From Crossiella sp. SN42 (GTDB lineage Bacteria; Actinomycetota; Actinomycetes; Mycobacteriales; Pseudonocardiaceae), in NCBI RefSeq assembly GCF_023897065.1, contig NZ_JAMHIV010000018.1, forward strand, positions 124,001-188,000: a DNA stretch of 64,000 bases, written 5' to 3'. The stretch's first letter is position 1, and the number at the start of each line of letters is the position of its first letter. A program made the position numbers and the translations under genes. Below, piece after piece: positions 33,926-43,640 of the stretch. The notes beneath the pieces were generated by a model. The model was not told where the DNA came from. It made no database searches and was given only the letters and a program-made list of their open reading frames with translations.

Positions 33926-34690
33926 ATGTCGGAGCTTGCGCAGGGCACGGCCGCACGCCGGATCGATCGGCCGGTTCCCCTGCGGGAGCGGGTCTTCGAA
34001 GCCCTGCTCGACCTCATCATCACCGGCAGCCTCGCCCCCGGCCAGCACCTGGTCGAAGGCGAGCTGGCCGAGATGCTCGGCGTGTCCCGCCAGCCGGTCC
34101 GTGAGGCGCTGCAGTGGCTGAACAACGAGGGCTGGGTGGACCTGGTACCCGGTTACGGCGCGTTCGTGCACGTGCCGACCGAGCAGGAAGCCGACCAGTT
34201 GCTCGCGGTGCGCACCCTGCTGGAGACCGAGTCGGCGCGGCTGGCCGCGCTGAACACGGACAAGGAAGGGGTGGCCCGCCTGCGGGAGATCTGCCAGCAG
34301 GGCGAGGCCGCGGTGCTGGCCGACGACGTGGACGGCGCGGTGGCGGCCAACGCCGCCCTGCACCGCCTGGTCACCGAGCTGTCCGGGAACAAGGTGCTGC
34401 TGGAGCTGGCCGCCCAGGTCGACCGCAGGGTCCGCTGGTTCTACACCCCGGTCGCCCGCCAGCGCGGCAAGCAGTCCTGGCGGGAGCACCGCAAGCTGAT
34501 CAGCGCGATCTCCACCGGCGACGCCGAGCGGGCCGCGGAGATCATGCGCGAGCACACCGACCGCACCCGGCAGTCCTACCTGGAGGCCCGGCAGAGCACG
34601 CAGGCCGCCACCCCCGCCCCCGAGGTGCCGCTGCGGCGCCGCAGGCGGACCGTGGCGCGCACCTCGCCCGCCGTGAAGCCCCAGGTCTAG
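33926..34690 (+). CDS. GntR-family (FadR/FCD type) regulator of the oxalate island
   Basis: 254 residues. Winged helix at about 18-85 (LRERVFEALLDLIITGSLAP, ELAEMLGVSRQPVREALQWL), followed by an all-helical FCD effector domain with the metal/ligand His residues (AALHRLVTEL, REHRKLISAI, MREHTDRTRQ). A basic Arg-rich tail (RRRRRTVAR) is unusual. ATG preceded by GGAG at 6 nt. Operator-like boxes lie before this gene and before sucC, the OFA carrier, oxc, panE/selB and perhaps moaA, so it probably senses an oxalate-derived acid or CoA ester. Confidence 0.88.
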   Translation: MSELAQGTAARRIDRPVPLRERVFEALLDLIITGSLAPGQHLVEGELAEMLGVSRQPVREALQWLNNEGWVDLVPGYGAFVHVPTEQEADQLLAVRTLLETESARLAALNTDKEGVARLREICQQGEAAVLADDVDGAVAANAALHRLVTELSGNKVLLELAAQVDRRVRWFYTPVARQRGKQSWREHRKLISAISTGDAERAAEIMREHTDRTRQSYLEARQSTQAATPAPEVPLRRRRRTVARTSPAVKPQV

Positions 34691-34798
34691 GTTCCGTCGG
34701 CCGCGATCCCAGCAGGCGGACCGCGAGAAGAGTTTCCCAACACAGTCCCGAATGGCATCGACGCCCTCGGGTATCCCTTGAGGTGAGGAGGTGTATCG

Positions 34799-35002
34799 AT
34801 GATGCGCAAGTTCAAGCAGCTGCTGCGCTCGCTGACCCAGGAGCCCGCGGGCTACCGCGGCAGCCGCCCGATGGGTCTGGGCATGGCCACGGCGATGGCC
34901 GAGGCCAAGAAGAACCCGACCGCGGACGTGGAGAACTACCTGCGAGGCCAACGTGCCACCGCGACGCGGCGGGACCAGGGCCAGGAGGTTGCCTCCTCCT
35001 GA
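34799..35002 (+). CDS. Small basic protein of unknown function
   Basis: 67 residues opening MMRKFKQLLRSLTQEP, basic and helical at the start, polar at the end, no membrane segment. GAGGTGAGGAGG upstream of the doubled ATG is a very strong ribosome site, so expression is likely. It lies 108 bp after gntR in the same direction and is convergent with terC. No family recognised. Confidence 0.6.
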   Translation: MMRKFKQLLRSLTQEPAGYRGSRPMGLGMATAMAEAKKNPTADVENYLRGQRATATRRDQGQEVASS

Positions 35003-35075
35003 CCCCGGCCACCCCTTGCTCGCCGAAACCGCACTACCGTCCACTGGATCCAGGGATAGCTCCAGTGGACGGAGG

Positions 35076-36110
35076 TCATCCGGTCCCGGTCTCGTCCAGC
35101 GCCGCTGAGCTGGACGAGGCCTGAGCCGACGGAACGGGCTCCGGTGCCGCGGTCGCGGCAGCGGCCCGCTCGGTCCGCCGGGATTTGATCACACTAGCAA
35201 TGATCGTCACCGCCAGTGTCCCCACAATGAACGACAGCGACAGCTGGATCGAGACCGTTGGCGCCCACGGCACGCCGGAGGTGTGCATGGCCTCCAGCAC
35301 CAGCTTCACGCCGATGAACGCCAGGATCACGGCCAGGCCGATGGACAGGTAGACCAGCCGGTCGAGCAGGCCGCCGATGAGGAAGAACAGCTGGCGCAAC
35401 CCCATCAGCGCGAACGCGTTGGCGGTGAAGACCAGGTACGGCTCCTTGGTCAGCCCGAAGATCGCCGGGATCGAGTCCAGGGCGAACAACAGGTCGGTGG
35501 TGCCGATCGCGACCATCACGATGAGCATCGGCGTGACCATCCGCCGCCCGTCGATCCTGGTCACCATCTTCGCGCCCACGTAGTCATCCGTGGTGGGAGC
35601 GAACCGTTTCACCGTGCGCAGCACCACGTTCTCGGAGAACTCCTCCTCCGCGTTCGGGTCCTGCCGGAGCAGCTTCCACGCCGTGTAGATCAGGAAGGCG
35701 CCGAAGACGTAGAACAGCCAGTTGAACCGGGACACCGCTTCCGCGCCCACCGCGATGAACACCGCGCGCATCAGCAGCGCGATCACGATGCCCACCAGCA
35801 AGACCTTCTGCCGGTACGGCTTGGGCACCGCGAACCGGCTCATGATCAGCATGAACACGAACAGGTTGTCCACCGACAGCGAGTACTCGGTGATCCAGCC
35901 GGCGAAGAACTCCCCGCCGTAGCGCGGACCGGCCAGCCACAGCACCCCGAGTCCAAAAAGGACGGCCAGGCTGACGTAGGCGACGGTCCAGCCAACACAT
36001 TCTCTGAACGAGGGATCCCTCGGGTTGCGGGCGGCCAGGTAGAAGTCGAACGCGAGGATCGCGCCCAGGCCACCCACCGTGGCGATCCAGACCCACATGG
36101 AGAAGGTCAT
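35076..36110 (-). CDS. TerC-family membrane protein (probable manganese exporter)
   Basis: 344 residues with about nine helices. Conserved acidic helix motifs are present: YSLSVDNLFVFMLIM and GTTDLLFALDSIPAIFG, matching the Alx/MeeY/TerC group, known or inferred to export Mn(II). ATG at 36110 has GAGGAG 5 nt upstream and shares its A with the stop of the previous gene (TGATG). The final 40 residues are low-complexity Ala/Ser/Pro. It is the last gene of an Nramp-like, membrane protein, TerC unit. Confidence 0.88.
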   Translation of the reverse strand: MTFSMWVWIATVGGLGAILAFDFYLAARNPRDPSFRECVGWTVAYVSLAVLFGLGVLWLAGPRYGGEFFAGWITEYSLSVDNLFVFMLIMSRFAVPKPYRQKVLLVGIVIALLMRAVFIAVGAEAVSRFNWLFYVFGAFLIYTAWKLLRQDPNAEEEFSENVVLRTVKRFAPTTDDYVGAKMVTRIDGRRMVTPMLIVMVAIGTTDLLFALDSIPAIFGLTKEPYLVFTANAFALMGLRQLFFLIGGLLDRLVYLSIGLAVILAFIGVKLVLEAMHTSGVPWAPTVSIQLSLSFIVGTLAVTIIASVIKSRRTERAAAATAAPEPVPSAQASSSSAALDETGTG

Positions 36111-36664
36111 CAGGCTCCTCTGGCGGCCGCGCGGTTGGCGCGGGCACGGGTCTTGGCTGCCCACACCGTCTCCGCGTGGGTCGCGTAGCGGGTGAATGCC
36201 TGGGCGGCCAACGGGTTCGTCGCGGCGAACCGCCGGAACATCTGCGGTGCAAGGCGTTCGTGCAGCCAGATGAAGCCGATCGCGAACCCGGCGCTCACGA
36301 TCCCTTGGTAGGCGAGGAACCCGAGCAGGTCCGCGGGCACCCGCAGCTCGCCGGCCACCACCAGTGGCAGCGCGACCTCCTGGATGAGCCTGCTCAGCGG
36401 GAACCCGATGAGCCAGAACACCGCGGCCGGGGCGAACACGCCGAGCCGGATGCGGCCGGTGGCCGCGCCCAGCCCGTAGAGCCCGCCGAGCAGGGCCAGC
36501 GGCAGGCCGAGACCGAGTGCGGTGACCAGCGCCCAGCCAGGGGGCTGGCCGACGAGCAGGGCCAGCAGGCCGGCGATCGAGCCGGCCAGCGCACCCACCA
36601 GCGCGCCGGGGGCGGCCAGCTGAGCGAAGGCGCTGATGCGTGGTGGTTGCCGCGATTCACTCAT
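36110..36664 (-). CDS. Integral membrane protein of unknown function
   Basis: 184 residues, about five hydrophobic helices (LVGALAGSIAGLLALLVG, ALVTALGLGLPLALLGG, GVFAPAAVFWLIGFPLS, then two more) and a charged, Arg/Ala-rich C-terminus. Starts 4 bp after the Nramp-like gene and is coupled to terC by TGATG. No family recognised; the tight linkage suggests a partner of one of the two transporters. Confidence 0.75.
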   Translation of the reverse strand: MSESRQPPRISAFAQLAAPGALVGALAGSIAGLLALLVGQPPGWALVTALGLGLPLALLGGLYGLGAATGRIRLGVFAPAAVFWLIGFPLSRLIQEVALPLVVAGELRVPADLLGFLAYQGIVSAGFAIGFIWLHERLAPQMFRRFAATNPLAAQAFTRYATHAETVWAAKTRARANRAAARGA

Positions 36665-36668
36665 GATG

Positions 36669-38186
36669 TCAGTCCAATACCACGCCGTAGGCGAACAGGG
36701 AGTAGAACAACCCGCTCAGGTAGAACACCGCGCCGAAGCCGATGATGACGTTGGTCCACCACTTCGGCCGGATCGGTTTGGGCAGCATCTTGTTGTTCAC
36801 CAACAGCAACACGATGCAGTAGGCGCCCATGGCGAAGGCGGACAGGAACGCCAGGATGTCCAGGATCGCCGCCGGGCCCTTGGCCGGGCCCCACAGCAGG
36901 ATGATGATGCCGAAGAGGATCAGGCCCCACAGGAAGCCCGCGTAGAGCCGGGACATGCCGATCTTCTTGGCGCCGGGCACGAAGAAGTAGGTCATGTCGG
37001 CCTGGCCGCGGGAGAAGGAGTCGAACAGGCCCAGGGTGGCGTTCAGCCCGATCAGCGCGATGAACCCGAAGAACACCGTGCCCAGCGCGGGACCGCCGAG
37101 TGAGGAGAAGGCGTCGGCCATCGCGTTGAACGCGGCGCCGCGGTCGCCTGCCGCGATCAGCTCCTTGACGTTGGGGTTCTGCCGGGCCGCGGTCTGCGCC
37201 AGCACGGTGAAGGAGACCGTGACCAACATGGTCACGCCCCAGAACAGCAGCAGCGCGTCGAAGGTGACCCAGCGCCGCCAGCCCTTCCACTTGGCCATCT
37301 CCTCCGGGTCCTCGGTGTCGAACATGAAGCCACGGGCGGGCATCTGTTCGTCGGCGCCGGACTCCGAGCTGCGCAGGCCCTTGATCTTCGGGATGTGCGC
37401 GCCCATGCCGGCCCCGGAGTCCCGCAGGTGCAGCGTGTACCACATCTGCTGCATACCGGAGGGCCCGGCGAAGGCGATGGACCCCACCACGATCGGGAAC
37501 CACGTGGAGGTGAACATCTCGCTCGGGAAGTACCCGAAGGTGAACATGCCGCTGATCGTGCTGGCCAGATCGCCCCAGGTGCCGACCAGTGCCGCCACCA
37601 CCGCGGTACTGACCACCAGGATCCCGATGAGCACCGAGAGCACGTTCTCCAGCAGGTTGTAGATCACCTTGGCCAGGCTGAAGATCACGCCGACCAGGAT
37701 CAGGCCGACGATTGCGCTGAGCTGCCAAGGTATTCCGGTGATGTTCTCCAGTGCCGACATGCCCGCGGAGAGGTGGCCCGGCCAGATGTAGACCGCGATC
37801 GCGACCACGAAGAAGAACCACATGATCGGTTTGAACACGCGGGCCGCGCCGGCGAAGATGCTCTCGCCGGTGGCCATGGCGTAGCGGGCCATCTCCAGCA
37901 TCACCACGGCCTGCAGGGTGACGCCGATCAGGAACAGCCAGCGGATCTCCGGTCCGAAGATCAGGACCAGCCTGGGCCACATGTAGGACTCGCCCATGCC
38001 GACCCCGAGTGCCACCAGGAACACCGTGGGGCCGATCAGGTGCACCGACGGTGGCGCGTCGGGCAGCTTCCGGATGGGCATCGGATCGAGCCGACCGGCC
38101 CGCCACACGCGTTCCTGGCCGCCACCGGCGAGGTCGCTACCCCCGCTGGTGGCCGGTCCCGCGCTCGGGGTGTTCGAAGGATCCAT
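36669..38186 (-). CDS. Nramp-fold transporter without the canonical metal motif
   Basis: 505 residues, about 11 helices, Nramp-like (LeuT fold) overall. In true Nramps helix 1 has DPGN and helix 6 has MPHN to bind Mn/Fe. Here helix 1 reads GVGMGESYMWP (residues 61-71) and helix 6 reads AFAGPSGMQQMW (near 238-249), so the metal ligands are absent. Databases usually label such proteins Nramp, but the substrate must differ or the site be rebuilt. Neighbours are the oxalate enzymes upstream and TerC downstream, so an oxalate- or metal-oxalate-related role is possible. ATG at 38186 has GAGG 9 nt upstream. Confidence 0.8.
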   Translation of the reverse strand: MDPSNTPSAGPATSGGSDLAGGGQERVWRAGRLDPMPIRKLPDAPPSVHLIGPTVFLVALGVGMGESYMWPRLVLIFGPEIRWLFLIGVTLQAVVMLEMARYAMATGESIFAGAARVFKPIMWFFFVVAIAVYIWPGHLSAGMSALENITGIPWQLSAIVGLILVGVIFSLAKVIYNLLENVLSVLIGILVVSTAVVAALVGTWGDLASTISGMFTFGYFPSEMFTSTWFPIVVGSIAFAGPSGMQQMWYTLHLRDSGAGMGAHIPKIKGLRSSESGADEQMPARGFMFDTEDPEEMAKWKGWRRWVTFDALLLFWGVTMLVTVSFTVLAQTAARQNPNVKELIAAGDRGAAFNAMADAFSSLGGPALGTVFFGFIALIGLNATLGLFDSFSRGQADMTYFFVPGAKKIGMSRLYAGFLWGLILFGIIILLWGPAKGPAAILDILAFLSAFAMGAYCIVLLLVNNKMLPKPIRPKWWTNVIIGFGAVFYLSGLFYSLFAYGVVLD

Positions 38187-38244
38187 GATGAGAAACCTCT
38201 TTCACGAGAACTCTCGGACTCCGCCCGTTGAACCTCCCTGGCCT

Positions 38245-38285
38245 GGTAGCAGGGGTCCCGCCTGGCCGACGGGACCCCTGCTACC
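38245..38285. terminator. Hairpin between the acyl-CoA synthetase and Nramp-like genes
   Basis: Perfect 16-bp stem GGTAGCAGGGGTCCCG (38245-38260) with 38270-38285 and a 9-nt loop. It should end the oxc-frc-synthetase message before the Nramp-like unit. Confidence 0.85.
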
Positions 38286-38299
38286 GGTCAGCCGTCGGC

Positions 38300-40438
38300 C
38301 TACTTGTCGATCAGTCCCGCCGCGCGTGCCCAGCGGTACTTCGCGCCCAGCACCGCGACCGGGAGCTCCGTGGTGTAGGGATAGGCGACAATACGATGGT
38401 CGAACAGGTATTCACTAGCCCGCTCCACCTCGGTGTCACCCGCCAGTGAGGCCACCACCGGCTTGTCGATGCCCTTGGCCCTGGCCTCGTTCACCACCCG
38501 CGCGGTGACCTCGGCGAAGACCATCGGCGGGGTGACGATGGTGTGCCAGTAGCCGAGGATGAGCGCGTGGATCCGCGGGTCCTCAAGGCCGAGCCGGATG
38601 GTGGCCTCGTAGGTCGAGGGCGGTTCGCCGCCGGTGATGTCGATCGGGTTGCCCGCCGCGCCGAAGGGCGGGATGAACTTGCGGAACGCCTCGTCCAGGT
38701 CCGGCGGAATCTCCATCATGGACAGTCCATTGTCGACACACGCGTCCGAGAGCAGCACCCCGGAGCCACCGGCCCCGGTGATGATGACGACGTTCTCGCC
38801 CTTGGGTGTGGGCAGCAGCGGCAGCCCGCGGGCATATTCCAGCATCTCGTTCAGCCCGGGAGCCCTGACCACACCCGCCTGGCGCAGGATGTCGTCGTAG
38901 ACCTTGTCGTCACCGGCCAGCGCGCCGGTGTGCGAGCTGGCCGCCTTGGCCCCGGCCGAGGTGCGCCCGGCCTTGAGCACCACCACCGGCTTCTTCTTGG
39001 TCATCCGCTTGGCCGCGTGCACGAAGGCCCGGCCGTTCTTCAGGTCCTCCAGGTGCATGGCCACGCACTGGGTGTTCTCGTCCTGCTCGAAGAAGGTGAG
39101 CAGGTCGTCTTCGTCCACATCGGACTTGTTGCCGAGGCCGACGATGGCCGAGACACCCATCTTGGTGGTGCGGGAGAAACCCAGGATGGCCATGCCGATG
39201 CCGCCGGACTGGGAGGTCAGCGCCACCCCGCCCTTGACGTCATACGGCGTGCAGAAGGTCGCGCACAGGTTCTCCGGCGTGTAGTAGTACCCGTAGATGT
39301 TCGGGCCGAGCAGCCGGATCTTGTACTGGTGCGCGATCGCCACGACCTCGTCCTGCAGCTCGTGGTTGCCGGTCTCGGCGAAGCCGGAGGGGATGAGCAC
39401 GGCGGCCGGGATGCCCTTCTTGCCGCACTCGGTCAGCGCCCCGGCCACGAACTTGGCCGGGATGGCGAAGACCGCCACGTCCACCTCGGCCGGCACGTCG
39501 CCGATGGCCTGGTACGCCTTGCGGCCCAGGATCTCCTCGGCCTTGGGGTTGATCGGGAAGATGCCGCCCTGGTAGCCGCCGTTGACCAGGTTCTTCATCA
39601 CCGAGTTGCCGATCTTGCCGTCCTCGGCGGAGGCGCCGATCACCGCGATGTTCTTCGGCTTCATCAGCCGGTTCATCGCGGTGATGATCTCCTCGTCGGA
39701 GTAGACGTGCTTCTCGGTGATCTCCCCGGTCTCCACCAGCACCCGGACGTCCGCGGCGATCGCGGAGTCCTTGGCCGCGAACACCGGGTTGAGGTCCAGC
39801 TCGCGGATCTCCGGGAAGTCGGTGACCAGGTCGGAGAGCCGTTTGACCACCTCGGCCAGCGCGTCCAGGTCCACCGGGTCGGCGCCGCGGACCCCGTGCA
39901 GGATCTCCACCGCCTTGATGTCGGTGACCATGGCCCGCGCCTCGGCCTGCTCCAGCGGCGCCAGCCGGAAGGTGACGTCCTTGAGGACCTCCACCAGCAC
40001 CCCGCCCAGGCCGAAGACCACGATCTTGCCGAAGGTGTCGTCGGTGGTCGCGCCGATGATCACCTCCTGGCCCTCGGCGAGCAGCTGCTGCACCTGGACA
40101 CCGGTGATGTCGGCATCGGCCTTGTACGCCTTGGCGTTGGCGATGATCTTCTCGTAGGAGGCGCGGGCGCCCGCCTCGTCGGTGACGCCGACGATGACGC
40201 CGCCGGCCTCGGTCTTGTGCAGGATGTCCGGTGAGACGATCTTCATGACCACCGGGAAGCCGATCCCGGCCGCCAGGCTCACCGCCTCGTCCGCGCTGTT
40301 GGCGAGTCCTTCGCCCGGCGTCGGGATGCCGTAGGCGTCACAGAGTCGTTTGCCCTCGGGGGCGGTCAGCGACTCGCGGCCCTCGGCGCGCGCCTTGTCC
40401 AGGACTTCGCGCACCGCGGCCCTGTCGTAAGCCACCAT
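38300..40438 (-). CDS. ADP-forming acyl-CoA synthetase (acetate-CoA ligase family)
   Basis: 712 residues in the order ATP-grasp (beta-like, about 1-240) then CoA-binding/ligase (alpha-like, about 260-712). Landmarks: GFPVVMKIVSPDILHKTEAGG, NIAVIGASAEDGKIG, TSQSGGIGMAIL and SSHTGALAGDD with the phosphorylated His. It makes an acyl-CoA from acid, CoA and ATP, releasing ADP. Starts 3 bp after frc, so it belongs to the oxalate operon; formate, oxalate or acetate are candidate substrates, oxalate being attractive as a primer for the CoA-transferase cycle. Confidence 0.85.
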   Translation of the reverse strand: MVAYDRAAVREVLDKARAEGRESLTAPEGKRLCDAYGIPTPGEGLANSADEAVSLAAGIGFPVVMKIVSPDILHKTEAGGVIVGVTDEAGARASYEKIIANAKAYKADADITGVQVQQLLAEGQEVIIGATTDDTFGKIVVFGLGGVLVEVLKDVTFRLAPLEQAEARAMVTDIKAVEILHGVRGADPVDLDALAEVVKRLSDLVTDFPEIRELDLNPVFAAKDSAIAADVRVLVETGEITEKHVYSDEEIITAMNRLMKPKNIAVIGASAEDGKIGNSVMKNLVNGGYQGGIFPINPKAEEILGRKAYQAIGDVPAEVDVAVFAIPAKFVAGALTECGKKGIPAAVLIPSGFAETGNHELQDEVVAIAHQYKIRLLGPNIYGYYYTPENLCATFCTPYDVKGGVALTSQSGGIGMAILGFSRTTKMGVSAIVGLGNKSDVDEDDLLTFFEQDENTQCVAMHLEDLKNGRAFVHAAKRMTKKKPVVVLKAGRTSAGAKAASSHTGALAGDDKVYDDILRQAGVVRAPGLNEMLEYARGLPLLPTPKGENVVIITGAGGSGVLLSDACVDNGLSMMEIPPDLDEAFRKFIPPFGAAGNPIDITGGEPPSTYEATIRLGLEDPRIHALILGYWHTIVTPPMVFAEVTARVVNEARAKGIDKPVVASLAGDTEVERASEYLFDHRIVAYPYTTELPVAVLGAKYRWARAAGLIDK

Positions 40439-40441
40439 GGC

Positions 40442-41671
40442 TCAGATCACTCCGTTCGCCTTGAGCTGGGCCAGTTCCGGGACGGAAACCCCTAGCTCCT
40501 TCACGTACACGTCCTCGTTGTGCTCGCCGAGCAGCGGGGACCGCTCGACCTTGGCCGGCGAGTCGGACAGCTTGAGCGGCATGCCCACGGTCTTGAACGC
40601 CCCGCGCTCGGGGTGCTCCACCGTCACCACCATCTCGTTGGCCACCAACGACTCGTCCTCGATCAGCTCCTTGGTGGACAGGATCGGTCCACAAGGGACG
40701 TTCTTGGCGTTGAGCAGGGCCAGCACTTCGCGCTTGGTGTGGTTGACCGTCCACTCCTCGATCAGCTGAAACATCTTGTCCAGCTTGGGCAACCGGGCTT
40801 CCGGGGTGGCCCACTCGGGGTCCTCGGCCAGCTCCGGCCGGCCGATCAGCTCGGCGATGGGCTGCCAGCCGACGGGCTGCACGATCACGTAGACGTAGTC
40901 GTTGGGCCCACCCGGCTTGCACCGCACCGCCCAGCCCGGCTGGCCACCGCCGGAGGCGTTGCCCGAGCGCGGCACCTCGTCGCTGAACTCCTTGTTGGGG
41001 TACTCCGCCAGCGGCCCGTGCGCCAGCCGCTGCTGGTCGCGCAGCTTGACCCGGCACAGGTTGAGCACCGCGTGCTGCATGGCCACGGTGACCCGCTGGC
41101 CGCGCCCGGTGGACTCCCGCTGGTACAGCGCGGCCAGGATGCCTGCCACGGTGTGGATGCCGGTGCCGGAGTCGCCGATCTGCGCGCCGGTGGCCAGCGG
41201 CGGGCCGTCCTCGAAGCCGGTGGTGGTCATCGAGCCGCCCATGGCCTGGGCGACCACCTCGTAGGCCTTGTAGTGGGTGTAGGGCCCGTCGCCGAAACCC
41301 TTGATGGAGGCGTAGATCAGCCTGGGGTTGAGCTCCTGGAGCTTGTCCCAGGTGAAGCCCATCCGGTCCACCGCGCCCGGACCGAAGTTCTCCACCAGGA
41401 TGTCCACATCGGACACGAGCTTGGTGAACAGCTCCTTGCCCTTGTCGCTCTTCATGTTCAGCGTGATGCTGCGCTTGTTGCAGTTGAGCATGGTGAAGTA
41501 GAGGCTGTCGACATCGGGGATGTCGCGCAGCTGCTTGCGGGTGATGTCCCCGCTGGGCGCCTCCAGCTTGACCACGTCCGCGCCCAGCCAGGCCAGGATC
41601 TGGGTGGCCGACGGCCCGGACTGGACGTGGGTCATGTCCAGGACTCGAACACCCTCAAGTGCTTGTCCCAT
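40442..41671 (-). CDS. frc: Formyl-CoA:oxalate CoA-transferase
   Basis: 409-residue class III CoA-transferase converting formyl-CoA plus oxalate to oxalyl-CoA plus formate. Very close to Oxalobacter formigenes Frc in [45 protein letters not shown] and the glycine loop [11 protein letters not shown]. The catalytic Asp is Asp167 in AQIGDSGTG (Asp169 in Oxalobacter). It lies between the decarboxylase (21-bp gap) and the acyl-CoA synthetase (3 bp). Confidence 0.94.
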   Translation of the reverse strand: MGQALEGVRVLDMTHVQSGPSATQILAWLGADVVKLEAPSGDITRKQLRDIPDVDSLYFTMLNCNKRSITLNMKSDKGKELFTKLVSDVDILVENFGPGAVDRMGFTWDKLQELNPRLIYASIKGFGDGPYTHYKAYEVVAQAMGGSMTTTGFEDGPPLATGAQIGDSGTGIHTVAGILAALYQRESTGRGQRVTVAMQHAVLNLCRVKLRDQQRLAHGPLAEYPNKEFSDEVPRSGNASGGGQPGWAVRCKPGGPNDYVYVIVQPVGWQPIAELIGRPELAEDPEWATPEARLPKLDKMFQLIEEWTVNHTKREVLALLNAKNVPCGPILSTKELIEDESLVANEMVVTVEHPERGAFKTVGMPLKLSDSPAKVERSPLLGEHNEDVYVKELGVSVPELAQLKANGVI

Positions 41672-41692
41672 AACCGAACTCCCCCTCCGGGC

Positions 41693-43420
41693 CTACTTGT
41701 ACATGGTCTGGTTCATGGTTCCCGGCGCGTAGACGTCCGGGTCCACCCACACGTTGATCAGCGACGGCAGCCCCGACTCGCGGGCGCGCTGGAGCGCGGG
41801 CGCGATGTCGGCGGGGTCGCGGACCTCCTCGCCGTAGCCGCCGAGGATCTTGGCGAACTGGTCGTAGGGCACATCACCGAGGGTGTTGCCGACCCGGCCG
41901 CGGTCCTCGCCGTACTTGACCGCCTGGCCGTAGCGGATCTGGTTCATCGAGGAGTTGTTGCCCACGATGCCCACGAACGGCAGGTTGTACCGGACCAGGG
42001 TCTCGAAGTCCCAGCCGGTCAGGGAGAAGGCGCCGTCCCCGAAGAGCGCGACGACCTCCTTGTCCGGGCGGGCGTACTTGGCCGCCAGCACGAACGGGAT
42101 GCCCACGCCGAGGGTGCCCAGCGGGCCCGGGTCCATCCAGTGGCCGGGCGACTTGGGCTGGACCACCTGGCCGGAGAAGGTGACGATGTCGCCGCCGTCG
42201 CCGATGTAGATGGAGTCCTCGGTGAGGAACTCGTTGATTTCGTGCACCAGGCGGTAGGGGTCGATCGGGTTGGCGTTGGACAGTTGCCGGGCCATCCGCT
42301 TGCCCAGCGACTGCTCCTCCACCGCGCGCAGCTCCTCCAGCCAGGCCTTGCGCCCGGTGGCGCCGTTGCCGACCCGGCCGGTGGTGGCCTGGAAGACCTG
42401 GGAGAGCACCATGCCGGCGTCGCCGACGATGCCCAGGTCGATGTCGCGGTTCTTGCCGACCGTGCGGTAGTCCAGGTCGATCTGCACCACGGTGGCCTCG
42501 GCGGAAAGCCGCTTGCCGTAACCCATCCGGAAGTCGAACGGGGTGCCCACGATGATGATCAGGTCGGCGTTGGTGAAGGCGTAGCGGCGGGAGAGCTGGA
42601 AGTGGTGCGGGTCGCCGGGCGGCAGCGTGCCGCGGCCGGCGCCGTTCATGTAGGCGGGGATGTTGAGCCCGCGGACCAGGTCGATGGCCGACTCGGTGCC
42701 CCGGGTGGTCCAGACCTGGCTGCCGAGCAGGATGCACGGCTTCTCCGCCTTGGTCAGCAGGTCGGCCAGCTTCTCGATGTCGGCGGGGTCGCCCGCGGAA
42801 CGGGTGGAGGCGCGGTAGTGGCCCGCCTTGGGGATGCGGGCCTTCTCGATGGGGACCGAGGCGTCCAGCACGTCCCTGGGGATCTCCAGGAAGGACGGGC
42901 CGGGCGCGCCGTGGTAGCACTCGCGGAAGGCCATCGAGACCAGGTCCGCCGCGCGGGCGGTGTCCGGCACGGTGGCGGCGAACTTGGTGATCGGGGCCAT
43001 CATGTCCACGTGTGGCAGGTCCTGCAGTGAGCCCATCTTGTGCTGGCTCAGCGCGCCCTGGCCGCCGATGAGCAGCATCGGGCTCTCCGCGCGCAGCGCG
43101 TTGGCGACCCCGGTGACCGCGTCGGTGGTGCCCGGTCCCGCGGTGACCACCGCGCAGCCCGGTTTGCCGGTGATCCGGGCGTAGCCGTCGGCCGCGTGCG
43201 CGGCCACCTGCTCGTGCCGGACGTCGATGACCTCGATGCCTTCGTCTACACAGCCGTCGTAGATGTCGATGATGTGGCCGCCACACAGAGTGAACACCAC
43301 GTCGACGCCTTCGGCCTTGAGAGCCTTCGCCACCAGATGGCCGCCCGAGATGAGACCTTCTCCGGTCTCCTTCACCTCGACCTGGCTGGCGCTGGGCAGA
43401 GCCTCGGCAGTCTGCGCCAT
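41693..43420 (-). CDS. oxc: ThDP-dependent oxalyl-CoA decarboxylase / 2-hydroxyacyl-CoA lyase family
   Basis: 575 residues, ThDP family. Catalytic Glu70 in VRHEQVAAHAADGYAR; ThDP motif GDGAFSLTGWDFETLVRYNL ... NNSSMNQ; the C-terminal lid ends APGTMNQTMYK. With frc next door the expected reaction is oxalyl-CoA to formyl-CoA plus CO2. Overall similarity to the Oxalobacter enzyme is modest and resembles 2-hydroxyacyl-CoA lyases, so carboligation of formyl-CoA with aldehydes is a real alternative. First gene of the operon; an operator lies 115 bp upstream. Confidence 0.78.
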   Translation of the reverse strand: MAQTAEALPSASQVEVKETGEGLISGGHLVAKALKAEGVDVVFTLCGGHIIDIYDGCVDEGIEVIDVRHEQVAAHAADGYARITGKPGCAVVTAGPGTTDAVTGVANALRAESPMLLIGGQGALSQHKMGSLQDLPHVDMMAPITKFAATVPDTARAADLVSMAFRECYHGAPGPSFLEIPRDVLDASVPIEKARIPKAGHYRASTRSAGDPADIEKLADLLTKAEKPCILLGSQVWTTRGTESAIDLVRGLNIPAYMNGAGRGTLPPGDPHHFQLSRRYAFTNADLIIIVGTPFDFRMGYGKRLSAEATVVQIDLDYRTVGKNRDIDLGIVGDAGMVLSQVFQATTGRVGNGATGRKAWLEELRAVEEQSLGKRMARQLSNANPIDPYRLVHEINEFLTEDSIYIGDGGDIVTFSGQVVQPKSPGHWMDPGPLGTLGVGIPFVLAAKYARPDKEVVALFGDGAFSLTGWDFETLVRYNLPFVGIVGNNSSMNQIRYGQAVKYGEDRGRVGNTLGDVPYDQFAKILGGYGEEVRDPADIAPALQRARESGLPSLINVWVDPDVYAPGTMNQTMYK

Positions 43421-43534
43421 AGGTGCGTCATCTCCTCACGTCGCTGCCCGGTCGCCTGCTCTGGGTCGACTCGGGCTGTGTTTGGTGGTGACTGGTGAAG
43501 GCCGACGTTGCGCGGACCGCACACCACTCGATCC

Positions 43535-43554
43535 CCATACTGCATACCGTATGG
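43535..43554. promoter_or_regulatory. GntR-type operator upstream of oxc
   Basis: CCATAC - N8 - GTATGG with interior TGCATACC, aligning with the sucC palindrome. It sits between the selB-like stop and the oxc start, with possible -10 TACGGT on the minus strand inside it. Confidence 0.8.
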
Positions 43555-43640
43555 TGGTTTAGTGATACTCCGTCGCAGTAACGTTGTCCAGAGTCCGCAC
43601 GTGGGCCGCTCGACGGAATTCACCCGTCGAGGTCCCTTCA

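Noticed and set aside
34799-35002. Antitoxin-like small protein
   Set aside because: No partner toxin gene adjoins it and no antitoxin fold is evident.
38187-38299. GntR operator before the Nramp-like gene
   Set aside because: No sequence like TACTGTATACAGTA occurs in this gap; only the hairpin is found.
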